Shown here piece after piece: positions 1 through 7,551 of a DNA stretch of 14,122 bases. The stretch comes from JAVKDP01 sp040222185 (lineage in GTDB: Bacteria; Bacteroidota; Rhodothermia; Balneolales; Balneolaceae). The stretch covers positions 1 to 14,122 of the forward strand of contig JAVKDP010000059.1 in assembly GCA_040222185.1 (NCBI GenBank). Direction: 5' to 3'. The translations under genes were made by a program, and so were the position numbers. Each line of letters starts with the position of its first letter. The stretch's first letter is position 1. The notes under the pieces are model-generated. The model made no database searches and was not told the origin of the DNA. It saw only the letters and a program-made list of their open reading frames with translations.

Positions 1-1211
1 AAGATGGCCCCCACCCCAATTAGTTGCCTGAATGAAAAGTTTGATTCATCTCCTCCGGGCTCTGATAGCCAAAAAGGTATATCATAACGAATAAATATGC
101 CCCGATCCTTTCCAAGATAATCCGGAATATTTATCGAAAGCTGAAATCCTGTACCTGCATCAGATAGAACATCTGTATCTGCACCTGTAACACTTTCTGA
201 ACCCTGCCCAATATCAACAAATAAATACGATCTGAATGAAATCAAATCACCAACGATTGAAATATTACGAAGCTTATTATCTATGGGGTTCGGAAACTCC
301 AGCTCTGTATTAATAGACCATATTGAACGAAATGAAGGGTTTAGGCCGGCATTTAATGCATTTATGTCTGCGTTCAAATATCCGCGAAGATTGGCTCCGC
401 CTCCAACTTGAAAACTTCCTGCTTGCAGCCAGGTTTCCGGAACGGTTCCTTTTGCTCTTGTAAGTCCGCTCCCTATCCAGTTCTGAGGTGAGTTCATACT
501 GGAAATAAATAAATACTCAGGAGCAGTATCTTCTGATGCAAAACCTGCAAAGCCTCTAATACGAAGTTTAAACATCTCATTTAAATCCACCTTTTGGAGT
601 AGTTCAACGGAACCAATAGTAAATTTCGATACGTTAGAGCCTACATTTTGCTTTACGGAAACTTTTCCAAGGAACTGTCCGATTTCCGGAAGCGAGCTAA
701 TTACAAAATCTAAACCAATCAGTGATTTCCACTTGTTTTGCCATAGTTGACGAAACGGGCGGTACTCTGCATCAAACATTTTCTCTTGTGCAAAGGATAT
801 TACCACCTCTTTATACTCATACTCAGAAAAGCTGTCTTGCCAACGCTTATTCAGGTTTAGCGAATGACGTGAATAACCAGTCCTGATACTACTTATTAAC
901 CCGATACTTGTCTCATTTCCAAGGTCTGAAGTCCCGATAGGTTCAGTAAATGAAGCGTAATATGAAACAGGGTTATCAGGAAGCCAGGTACTCAGCCATA
1001 CACCTGCATCTAAACGATGAGGGCCATCTTTGAAGGTGCCTTCTACTTCTCCCAGCACTCTTAGTCCCAAACGAACCCCGTCAACATCGTTATACCAAAT
1101 ATCTGGAGCAGGAGTAAACCTATATGAACCTTCTTGTGCAAAAACTCCTACTGAGCTTACAATCCCGAAAATAAATAAAAAAGTCAGGTTCTGGAGATAT
1201 CTATAAGCCAC
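1..1211 (-). CDS. Outer-membrane beta-barrel protein, Omp85/surface-antigen-like (partial, 3' end outside)
   Basis: An open frame runs on the minus strand from about 1280 to the left edge without a stop. From the GTG at 1211 the product begins MAYRYLQNLTFLFIFGIVSS and continues to VFA-Q, a typical Sec signal peptide of about 25 residues. The rest is alternating hydrophobic/polar strands rich in aromatic residues. It includes DIWYNDVDGVRLG near the mature N-terminus and a GGGANLRGYL segment like the LRGY motif of the Omp85 / bacterial surface antigen barrel. The last visible residues are RQLIGVGAI plus a codon starting TT, resembling a barrel terminal strand ending in Phe, so only a few codons are probably missing (about 405 residues visible). 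There is no POTRA-like region. An in-frame ATG at 1280 would overlap the Nudix gene by 97 nt; the GTG overlaps by 28 nt and gives a normal signal peptide, so I prefer it. Predicted location: outer membrane. Substrate unknown. Confidence 0.7.
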   Translation of the reverse strand, partial: MAYRYLQNLTFLFIFGIVSSVGVFAQEGSYRFTPAPDIWYNDVDGVRLGLRVLGEVEGTFKDGPHRLDAGVWLSTWLPDNPVSYYASFTEPIGTSDLGNETSIGLISSIRTGYSRHSLNLNKRWQDSFSEYEYKEVVISFAQEKMFDAEYRPFRQLWQNKWKSLIGLDFVISSLPEIGQFLGKVSVKQNVGSNVSKFTIGSVELLQKVDLNEMFKLRIRGFAGFASEDTAPEYLFISSMNSPQNWIGSGLTRAKGTVPETWLQAGSFQVGGGANLRGYLNADINALNAGLNPSFRSIWSINTELEFPNPIDNKLRNISIVGDLISFRSYLFVDIGQGSESVTGADTDVLSDAGTGFQLSINIPDYLGKDRGIFIRYDIPFWLSEPGGDESNFSFRQLIGVGAI

Positions 1212-1642
1212 TCTGGTAGGATTTGTCCGTTTACTAAGATGTGATTTGTTAGCCGAATCAAACGCTTTTGTTCCGGCCATGAAAGGTACGAATCAAGGGC
1301 TTCAATAGAAATCCATTCAAACTCAGTATGTTCGTCATCCAAAACTGGGTTTAGTCCGTCTGAAATCTCTATTGCGAAAGCCGGTATTTGATGAATTTGA
1401 TCTGATTTTGCTTCATAAAAGCTATTCATCGAGGGTATAGTCCAAAATGTACCAGGTTCAAGGCTTGTTTCTTCTCTGAATTCTCTAAGCGCTGCTTCCC
1501 AATACTTTTCTCCTTCTTTTACCTTACCACCTATCATTCGCCACTGGTTGGCATAAATCTTATTAGCCGAACGAAGAAAAAGGAGAAACCTGGGTTCTCC
1601 TTCTACTATTTTATAAACATAAACGTCGATAAGCTTTTTCAT
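1184..1642 (-). CDS. Nudix hydrolase, dihydroneopterin-triphosphate/dATP pyrophosphohydrolase-like
   Basis: This 152-residue protein is a single Nudix domain that hydrolyses a nucleoside-diphosphate-linked substrate with Mg2+. The Nudix box spans residues 39-61: G39, E45, then R53-E54-F-R-E57-E58, with Ser60 where the consensus has Gly. The catalytic REXXEE core is intact. Residues EHTEFEWISIEA (about 104-115) followed by a WPEQKRLI helix match the C-terminal layout of NudB-like enzymes, which act on dihydroneopterin triphosphate in folate synthesis or on dATP; this substrate guess is inference from layout. The start ATG lies 18 nt after greA, so the two are very likely co-transcribed, and the 3' end overlaps the start of the barrel gene. 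The spacer between greA and the start carries no strong Shine-Dalgarno sequence. Family is secure, substrate is not. Confidence 0.85.
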   Translation of the reverse strand: MKKLIDVYVYKIVEGEPRFLLFLRSANKIYANQWRMIGGKVKEGEKYWEAALREFREETSLEPGTFWTIPSMNSFYEAKSDQIHQIPAFAIEISDGLNPVLDDEHTEFEWISIEALDSYLSWPEQKRLIRLTNHILVNGQILPEWLIDISRT

Positions 1643-1660
1643 AAAAAGCTGAAGTAAGTT

Positions 1661-2134
1661 CTAAATTTCGATCTTTTTAATTTCTAGTTCCAATACTCCG
1701 GCTGGTACAGTTATTTCGACCGACTCTCCAACTTTCTTGCCAAGAAGCCCTTTGCCAATTGGTGAATCAATTGAAATCTTACCTTTTGAGAAGTCAGCTT
1801 CGTTTGCAGAAACAAGAGTGTACTGCATTTCCTTATTCATCTTCTTATTCAGGATGGTAACTTTTGTTAGTACTCTAACCTGTGAAAGGTCCAAATCTTT
1901 GGCATCTAAAATTCTTGCATTAGCTAAAATGTCTTCCAGTTTAGTGATACGATCTTCCATATGTCCCTGAGCTTCTTTTGCAGCATCATATTCCGCATTC
2001 TCACTTAGGTCTCCTTTTGCACGTGCTTCCGCTATATCGGCTGCTACATCACGACGTCCACGCGTCTTTAAATCTTTTAGCTCCTCATCCAGTTTGTCAT
2101 AACCTTCTTGTGATAAATATTGGACGTTGCTCAT
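1661..2134 (-). CDS. greA: Transcription elongation factor GreA
   Basis: GreA binds the secondary channel of RNA polymerase and stimulates cleavage of backtracked RNA. The 157-residue length is normal for the family. The N-terminal coiled-coil hairpin covers roughly residues 8-75. Its tip contains AKGDLSENAEY, with Asp42 and Glu45 in the positions of the acidic residues that position the catalytic Mg2+. The C-terminal FKBP-like domain includes SPIGKGLLGKKVGE and ends in LELEIKKIEI. The ATG at 2134 is preceded by a purine-rich AAAAGGAAAAG that serves as ribosome binding site. It is the first gene of a greA-Nudix-barrel run. A hairpin with a T-tract lies only about 28 nt upstream of the start, so the greA promoter must overlap or precede it. 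Confidence 0.97.
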   Translation of the reverse strand: MSNVQYLSQEGYDKLDEELKDLKTRGRRDVAADIAEARAKGDLSENAEYDAAKEAQGHMEDRITKLEDILANARILDAKDLDLSQVRVLTKVTILNKKMNKEMQYTLVSANEADFSKGKISIDSPIGKGLLGKKVGESVEITVPAGVLELEIKKIEI

Positions 2135-2162
2135 AATCTTTTCCTTTTCGTATTCCTTAAAT

Positions 2163-2191
2163 AAAAAAAGCTTCCTGATACGGATGCTTTT
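2163..2191 (-). terminator. Intrinsic terminator-like hairpin between the asparagine-synthase-like gene and greA
   Basis: On the minus strand a 10-bp stem (arms 2166-2175 and 2182-2191, one mismatch, 6-nt loop) is followed by a run of seven T (2169-2163). It is oriented to stop transcription coming out of the asparagine-synthase-like gene, which ends 77 bp before it. It also lies inside any greA leader that starts upstream of it, so it could attenuate greA. Confidence 0.75.
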
Positions 2192-2268
2192 ATGCGAAGA
2201 GTTAAAATAAGGCTGAAATCACATTTTGTCTAATATTAGTTTCCTTATGTTTGATACACTGAACAGGT

Positions 2269-3975
2269 CTAAAAACCAGTGGTATTTCTCCAGAGCTCAA
2301 AGCCAAGCCATTGAGTTACAGATATTTCCAGGCCATAATTTCCCTTATAAAAACCTTCTATTGTTTCTTTAATAGTATTGTATTCATACAGCTCACACTC
2401 CCTTACCTTTTTTGAAAGCATCAAATCCATCACATAGTCTTTATTTTCTAAGAGAAATTTTCTTCCAAATGTATCGTGGTAAGGATTCACAAATTTCTTT
2501 TTCATCCTTGTAAAAGCCGTGGAAGTATACTTTCCAAATGAGAAAGGATATGTCAACCCACTTTTTACCAATGGGAGTTTAGACAAAGTGCTATTGTGTT
2601 TTCTAATAAACCCTCTAAACAACCTTCCATTAATTCTTTTCTCAATAGGTAACCCAAACATTACCTTAAGCATACCTTTTTGAACGAAAGGCATATATGC
2701 CGGAATTAGACTATCAGACCAACTGTGATCCATTGCCGAGGTATTGGAAACTCTCGAATACAAAGAAAACAGATCAATACAATTCTCCAGGTTAGAATCA
2801 GAATTTGATATCGCTTTTTCCCAAACTGTTAAAACCTGAGACTTACTTCCTTCTATCATTTGATCCGAAACACTTTTTTCGAAAAAATTAAATTTCGACT
2901 CAGTTAATGAATTAAATAGTTCTTCTACACTTACCTCAGCAGGCTTTTTTGAATTCATAAAAGCCAACCGTCCCAAAAACTGTCTCCTGTGTATCTCACC
3001 AAACCCACCATCAATCATCAAATTGTTTCGTGAATTGATATCTCTAAGCACGTTCTCCCGATAAAAGCCATGAACAGGAGAAACCCCTTGTAACTGCCCA
3101 ATGTAATTCAGTATATCACGTTCTGAATCTTTAAATAAGGGAATGGTTTCTTCATAGAATAAATGAGTAACTCTTGATTCTCTGGCCACATGCTCTGCAA
3201 TGTATACATCAGGGTTGGCTTTACTCCCGAAAGAATAAGCTTCCACATCCTGGGTACTTGAAACTGCTGATAGAATTGCCCTGGAATCTAATCCACCTGA
3301 AAGACCAACATTTAAATTGAAATCACTTTGCGGGTTCGAATAAGCTTCTAACTCATTGTTGAAATCTTCTATTGATGATATCTCAAAAGACGGGCTAAAT
3401 AACTCCTCTTCAATTGTAATTGTTCCATTCTTAGATATGGCATGGGCTGACGGGCCTAGTCTCTTAACCTGCTTTAAGAAACATTCGTTATTGATCTGGT
3501 TAATAAGAACCCAGTGTGCTCCAAAAGTAGATAAGTCAATTTCTGGTTTCTTAATTACATTCGAGAGCCAGTCTAACCTCGTTGAGAAATAAGTGATCTG
3601 TTCTTGATCTGTATATAGGTAAGCCGTTCTGAGGCCAAGGAAATCATTTTTAAGTTCGACCTTTTCCTCATCCCAGCGCACAACAAGAAAATGTCCATCC
3701 AGGATTGATGTATCGAAACCTGTTTTCAATAGTATATTATCCCAATCATTCTGATCTAAGTGTTTAACTATATCATTTTCTTTTCTTAGTCCAACTCCAA
3801 CAGCTACATAACCACTTTCTGAATTCTCATCTATGTTAAAAAAAGTGTTTTTAGAGGCCCCAGAAGTATAAAGTTGAAAAGTAGGTGTATCAATTAGAAG
3901 CGTTCCAATATTTTCTGGAAGCTTATGACCACCTAGATCATCTGAAGGTTTAATACATCCGAATAAATGGCTCAA
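2269..3975 (-). CDS. Asparagine-synthase-like amidotransferase/ligase with degenerate glutaminase domain
   Basis: The 568-residue protein has the two-domain layout of class II amidotransferase asparagine synthetases. The C-terminal synthetase half has a clear PP-loop, SGGLDSR at residues 226-232, which binds ATP and adenylates a carboxylate. DGGFGE at about 322-327 aligns with the acidic GSDE-type loop. The N-terminal half keeps structural landmarks (DGHFLVVRWD at 93-102, then NDFLGLR) but lacks the catalytic Cys2: the protein starts MSHLFGCI, with Cys at 7, so glutaminase activity should be absent. Such proteins use ammonia or an amine nucleophile, as in beta-lactam synthetase and lasso-peptide cyclases, or modify glycans; which applies here is unknown. 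The start is TTG at 3975: an in-frame stop lies just upstream, and AAGGA stands 6 nt before the TTG. It is 71 bp downstream of the MFS exporter gene on the same strand, a probable operon. Confidence 0.8.
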   Translation of the reverse strand: MSHLFGCIKPSDDLGGHKLPENIGTLLIDTPTFQLYTSGASKNTFFNIDENSESGYVAVGVGLRKENDIVKHLDQNDWDNILLKTGFDTSILDGHFLVVRWDEEKVELKNDFLGLRTAYLYTDQEQITYFSTRLDWLSNVIKKPEIDLSTFGAHWVLINQINNECFLKQVKRLGPSAHAISKNGTITIEEELFSPSFEISSIEDFNNELEAYSNPQSDFNLNVGLSGGLDSRAILSAVSSTQDVEAYSFGSKANPDVYIAEHVARESRVTHLFYEETIPLFKDSERDILNYIGQLQGVSPVHGFYRENVLRDINSRNNLMIDGGFGEIHRRQFLGRLAFMNSKKPAEVSVEELFNSLTESKFNFFEKSVSDQMIEGSKSQVLTVWEKAISNSDSNLENCIDLFSLYSRVSNTSAMDHSWSDSLIPAYMPFVQKGMLKVMFGLPIEKRINGRLFRGFIRKHNSTLSKLPLVKSGLTYPFSFGKYTSTAFTRMKKKFVNPYHDTFGRKFLLENKDYVMDLMLSKKVRECELYEYNTIKETIEGFYKGNYGLEISVTQWLGFELWRNTTGF

Positions 3976-4046
3976 ATGAATTCCTTTTTAGGTTTAATTG
4001 AGAGGATAGTATCAAATCTGTAAGGAAAAACATAGTACCAGAAATA

Positions 4047-5279
4047 CTACTCCTGGACCGGCTTCAAACTACCAAACCTGAAGACCCGAATTGAAAAGAT
4101 CAGTGCCAGGCATGTGAGAACTCCACCAGTAAAAAATGGTGCTCCCGGGAAATATATCGGTGCATTTTCTGTAGTAAAGAAACTAAACAGGTTAGTCATT
4201 AAGGGTGGACCAAAAATAGCCGCAAAACTAACCAGGCTTGTTAAAGCTCCCTGGAGTTCTCCTTGCTGATTAGCAGGAATCTTATTGGAAATAATTCCTC
4301 TGATTGACGGGCCTGCAAAACCTCCCAGAGCAAACGGGAAAATAATTGTGAGCACTATAAAGCCGGATGGAGAAAAGGCGAATCCCATAAAGCCTAAAGT
4401 ATAGCAGAGCAATCCCAGATATACCGCCTTTACTTCACCAATCTTAGGAATCACCACCCTGGTCAAGCCTCCCTGTACAATGGCTACGCATAGGCCGACA
4501 ATACCCAGAGAAAAACCTACCATTTTTTCATCCCATTCGAACTTCTCCATGGTGTAGAATGTCCACGTACTTTGGGTTGCATGAACAGATAGTTGGAGTA
4601 AAAAGAATACACCAATTAGGGACATTATTGCCGGAAATTTCTTGATCTGCCTCAACGAACCTAATGGATTTGCTCTTTTAAACTCGAAAGGCCTTCTGTT
4701 TTCCTTGCTTAGTGATTCTGGTAGAACAAAGTAACCATACAATAGATTCAGCATAGTTAAGCCTGCAGCAGCAAAGAACGGAACTCTTGGTCCATACTCT
4801 CCCAATAAACCACCAATAACCGGGCCAATGATAAACCCTAATCCAAATGCAGCTCCAATAAGTCCAAAATTCTGAGCTCTCTTTTCAGGAGTGCTTATAT
4901 CAGCTATATAAGCACTTGCAGTAGTTACTGAAGCCCCAGTGATACCAGAAGCAAAGCGTGCTACAAACAGCCAAAAGATACTTGGTGCAAAGCCTACTAG
5001 TAAATAATCGATACCAAACCCAAATAAAGAAATCAAAATTACGGGCCGCCTTCCAAACCGGTCACTTAGTGCTCCAATTACTGGAGCGAAAATGAATTGT
5101 GTGAACGCATAAACAAAAGTAAGCGCACCTCCATAAAGTGCTGCAGAGCTGAGTCCTTCTCCAGATAATTCCATAATTAAAGCAGGAATCACAGGTATAA
5201 TAATCCCTAAACCTATTACATCAAGGAGAACAGTAATAAAGATAAAGATGAGGGCGGCTTTCGAGTGCTTCTTTTGCAT
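4047..5279 (-). CDS. MFS transporter, TetA-type (TCR/Tet) drug:H+ antiporter family
   Basis: A 410-residue, 12-helix major facilitator of the inner membrane. Helix 1 carries LDVIGLGIIIPVIP, the loop after helix 2 has motif A as GALSDRFGRRPV (about residues 69-80), and helix 5 has the antiporter motif C as GLGFIIGPVIGG (about 146-157). Antiporter motif C marks it as an exporter that uses the proton gradient. The split into two six-helix halves is visible, with a polar linker around SLSKENRRPFEFKRANP. I place the start at the ATG at 5279; a TTG codon directly before it is also in frame. No strong Shine-Dalgarno sequence precedes it. It diverges from the RNA methyltransferase gene across 115 bp and is followed 71 bp later by the asparagine-synthase-like gene, suggesting export of that enzyme's product or general drug efflux. 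Substrate is unknown. Confidence 0.92.
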   Translation of the reverse strand: MQKKHSKAALIFIFITVLLDVIGLGIIIPVIPALIMELSGEGLSSAALYGGALTFVYAFTQFIFAPVIGALSDRFGRRPVILISLFGFGIDYLLVGFAPSIFWLFVARFASGITGASVTTASAYIADISTPEKRAQNFGLIGAAFGLGFIIGPVIGGLLGEYGPRVPFFAAAGLTMLNLLYGYFVLPESLSKENRRPFEFKRANPLGSLRQIKKFPAIMSLIGVFFLLQLSVHATQSTWTFYTMEKFEWDEKMVGFSLGIVGLCVAIVQGGLTRVVIPKIGEVKAVYLGLLCYTLGFMGFAFSPSGFIVLTIIFPFALGGFAGPSIRGIISNKIPANQQGELQGALTSLVSFAAIFGPPLMTNLFSFFTTENAPIYFPGAPFFTGGVLTCLALIFSIRVFRFGSLKPVQE

Positions 5280-5394
5280 CAATACAGAAATTAGGAAGCA
5301 ATGATAGAGGATTACTATGCCGTTTGAAAGCTTAAGTTTGATATTTTAAGTACTACTTTTCGTTTCTAAAATTGGATTTTGTAAACAGTGCTTA

Positions 5395-5970
5395 ATGACT
5401 TTAACTTCGGTACAAAATTCCCCTACTATTTATATGCCAAGAAAGCTATCAACTAAAGAAATCCTTGAAGAAAACCTCTCCCAATCTCCACCTAAAAAAT
5501 TAAGTGAAGTTAAAGTGGTTCTGCATAATATCAGAAGCTTGCATAACGTAGGTTCTATGTTTCGATCATCCGATGCGTTCGGAATTTCTGAGCTTTTACT
5601 ATCTGGATACACTCCCCATCCTCCCCGGCCAGAAATCACTAAAACTGCTATTGGAGCTGAAGAATTTGTTTCATGGAGTGGATATAGTAACCCAATTGAA
5701 ATGATTAACGCTCTAAAAGCAGATGGTTATACTCTTATCGGTATGGAACAAACCAGTAATAGTATCCCGCTTCCAGAGCTTGATGCTAAGTCATTTGAGC
5801 GAATCTGTATAGTTATGGGGAATGAAATAACTGGCATTGACGACGACATCATGCCACATATCGATGCATTTATTTCTATTCCACAGTATGGAAACAAACA
5901 CTCCCTAAATGTTTCTGTAGCAGCCGGGGTTATGCTCTATGCTTTGCTTGAAAAGCTCTGGGAAAAGTAG
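5395..5970 (+). CDS. SpoU/TrmH family RNA 2'-O-ribose methyltransferase
   Basis: A short (191-residue) SPOUT-class methyltransferase expected to use S-adenosylmethionine to methylate a ribose 2'-OH in tRNA or rRNA. All three family motifs are present: motif 1 around NIRSLHNVGSMFRSSDAFG (residues 45-63, with Asn45 and catalytic Arg57), motif 2 IVMGNEITGID (139-149), and motif 3 IPQYGNKHSLNVSVAAG (162-178). Motifs 2 and 3 form the trefoil-knot cofactor site. There is no separate N-terminal RNA-binding domain beyond about 40 residues, so the target cannot be inferred. The ATG at 5395 gives a somewhat long leader; Met14 (ATG at 5434) is an alternative, and neither has a good Shine-Dalgarno sequence. 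The gene appears to stand alone, divergent from the MFS gene. Confidence 0.93.
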   Translation: MTLTSVQNSPTIYMPRKLSTKEILEENLSQSPPKKLSEVKVVLHNIRSLHNVGSMFRSSDAFGISELLLSGYTPHPPRPEITKTAIGAEEFVSWSGYSNPIEMINALKADGYTLIGMEQTSNSIPLPELDAKSFERICIVMGNEITGIDDDIMPHIDAFISIPQYGNKHSLNVSVAAGVMLYALLEKLWEK

Positions 5971-6059
5971 TTCTACTCTATTTGTCTATTACGCTTAAAG
6001 ACAGTACAATCCCTTTGATTTTCTATGGGGCTACAGGACAACTCAGATTTTAAAAACAC

Positions 6060-6818
6060 ATGCTACGATTCTTTAGGAAAATTCGGGAAAAACTGCTTAC
6101 TGAAGGTAAAGTAAAAAGCTACCTCCTCTATGCGGTTGGTGAAATCCTGCTGGTGGTAGTTGGTATTTTAATTGCATTCCAGATTGATAACTGGAATGAA
6201 GATCGGGTAAAACGAACCCAGGAATTTAAAGTACTCACTCAGATAAGATCAGATTTACAAAAGAATAACTTAGAGATCGATGAGATAATAAGTTCTTTAG
6301 AAGGATCTAAATTTGCTGCCGATTCGCTTATTAAGAGTTTTGATAAAAAAAGAAAGGTTAGCTATTTCAATATTTATGCTTCACTTATTCATCGAAAATA
6401 TTTCTATAACAATGCTGTTTCTGGATACTCATTATTAGGCAGTACATTAGGAACCTTAATAAGAGAAGATTCGGTAAGAAATAATATAGTGCAGCTATAT
6501 GAGTCTGATCTGTCTAATATCGAAACACAACAAACCCTGATGTTTGATCACCTTGATCGAAATCTGAACCCTCAATCGAATAGGTTATTTAAAATAAACT
6601 CGAATGTCTCAATTGCAGTACCATGGCTTGAAGGAGAGTCCTACGACTTATATATCCCTGTTAATTTTGAAAGCTTAGCAGACAATCTGGAGTACATTAA
6701 TACTATTAAAGTCTTAAAAAAAATGTATGATATAAGACTTTTTCAACTCAACAAGACAAAAGTAGAAATTCAAAAAGTAATCTCTCAAATTGAAATTGAA
6801 CTCAACGAATTAAACTGA
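6060..6818 (+). CDS. DUF6090-type inner-membrane protein
   Basis: A 252-residue protein with the N-terminal signature common in Bacteroidota: a basic amphipathic start (MLRFFRKIREKLLTEGK), one hydrophobic helix at about residues 20-41 (YLLYAVGEILLVVVGILIAF) and then IDNWNED. This matches my memory of the DUF6090 family, whose function is not known. The remaining 200 residues are mostly helical and charged, with likely coiled-coil stretches at about 48-90 and at the C-terminus (NKTKVEIQKVISQIEIELNE). The soluble part probably faces the periplasm, but orientation is uncertain. Its stop is only 7 nt before the next gene's ATG, so the two are translated from one message. The upstream spacer of 89 bp must hold the promoter. 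Confidence 0.8.
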   Translation: MLRFFRKIREKLLTEGKVKSYLLYAVGEILLVVVGILIAFQIDNWNEDRVKRTQEFKVLTQIRSDLQKNNLEIDEIISSLEGSKFAADSLIKSFDKKRKVSYFNIYASLIHRKYFYNNAVSGYSLLGSTLGTLIREDSVRNNIVQLYESDLSNIETQQTLMFDHLDRNLNPQSNRLFKINSNVSIAVPWLEGESYDLYIPVNFESLADNLEYINTIKVLKKMYDIRLFQLNKTKVEIQKVISQIEIELNELN

Positions 6819-6825
6819 TCGTGTT

Positions 6826-7551
6826 ATGAAAAAACTCATTTTAACTTCTCTTCTACTTTTTTCAACCATAATAGTAGCAGCTCAAAGCCAACAGTACAAA
6901 GTAACCTTGTTAAGAGCTAATCCGGGAGACTTGCTTGAACTAATTGATGAGATTAAGGATGACATTAAAAATCATGAGACTTTAGGTATTGATAAACCAT
7001 ATTTATTGCGTCATAGCCAGGGAGACCATTGGGACCTTATGCTCATTTATACAATTGATAGTATTAGCGACCACCTCTCACAAGAAAACCTCCTAAAACG
7101 CAGGACTTCTAAAACTTTAGATAAACCTTATGGCGACAGCTATCATCACTTAGTCAGCTTTCAGGAAGAAGCCATTGTAGAAGGACCTGAAAAGGAACAG
7201 TTTACTGAATGGTTTGAGGAGTATGGATATTTTCACATCGAGATTTTTACTGCATTAGCAGGAAAGCAATCTGAATTGCTCAAACAAAGAGAAATGGAGA
7301 ATGTTTTTTACAGCCACATTAATCACAAAGGCAATTTGATCTTTACAAGAGTTTTCGGACCATCCTGGGATGTATTTACCATTGGAGCCTATTATGATTT
7401 AAAAGATTTCGCTGACGATGGCGGAGTTACTTTTGAGCAAGAAGATGAAGCAGCCAAAAAAGCCGGCTTTGAAGGAGTAAATTACATCGGGAGTTATCTT
7501 CGCTCTCTCCTTCTTCACCATCATGATACATTGGCTGGTAAAGTGAACTAA
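6826..7551 (+). CDS. Secreted protein of unknown function with two related halves
   Basis: The 241-residue product starts with a Sec signal peptide (MKKLILTSLLLFSTIIVAA, probable cut after Ala19, next residue Gln). I do not recognise a named family. The mature part reads as two similar units. The first runs from QYKVTLLRANPGDLLELIDE to GDHWDLMLIYTIDSISD. The second runs from FHIEIFTALAGKQSELLKQ to GPSWDVFTIGAYYDLKDFAD. Each has a beta strand, a helix, further strands and a G-x-x-W-D turn leading to a final strand and helix. This beta-alpha-beta-beta pattern resembles a tandem ferredoxin-like or dimeric alpha/beta-barrel fold, but that is inference. The C-terminus contains a His cluster (LLLHHHDTL) that could bind metal. 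It is translationally coupled to the DUF6090 gene (7-nt gap), suggesting joint action at the inner membrane and periplasm. Confidence 0.75.
   Translation: MKKLILTSLLLFSTIIVAAQSQQYKVTLLRANPGDLLELIDEIKDDIKNHETLGIDKPYLLRHSQGDHWDLMLIYTIDSISDHLSQENLLKRRTSKTLDKPYGDSYHHLVSFQEEAIVEGPEKEQFTEWFEEYGYFHIEIFTALAGKQSELLKQREMENVFYSHINHKGNLIFTRVFGPSWDVFTIGAYYDLKDFADDGGVTFEQEDEAAKKAGFEGVNYIGSYLRSLLLHHHDTLAGKVN

Noticed and set aside
1737..1970. Plus-strand ORF opposite greA
   Set aside because: Shadow of a secure gene, no recognisable domain or ribosome site.
5280..5394. Bacteroidota-type promoter between the MFS and methyltransferase genes
   Set aside because: TTTG boxes are present, but none has a TAnnTTTG-like partner at the right spacing, so I did not call one although divergent promoters must lie here.
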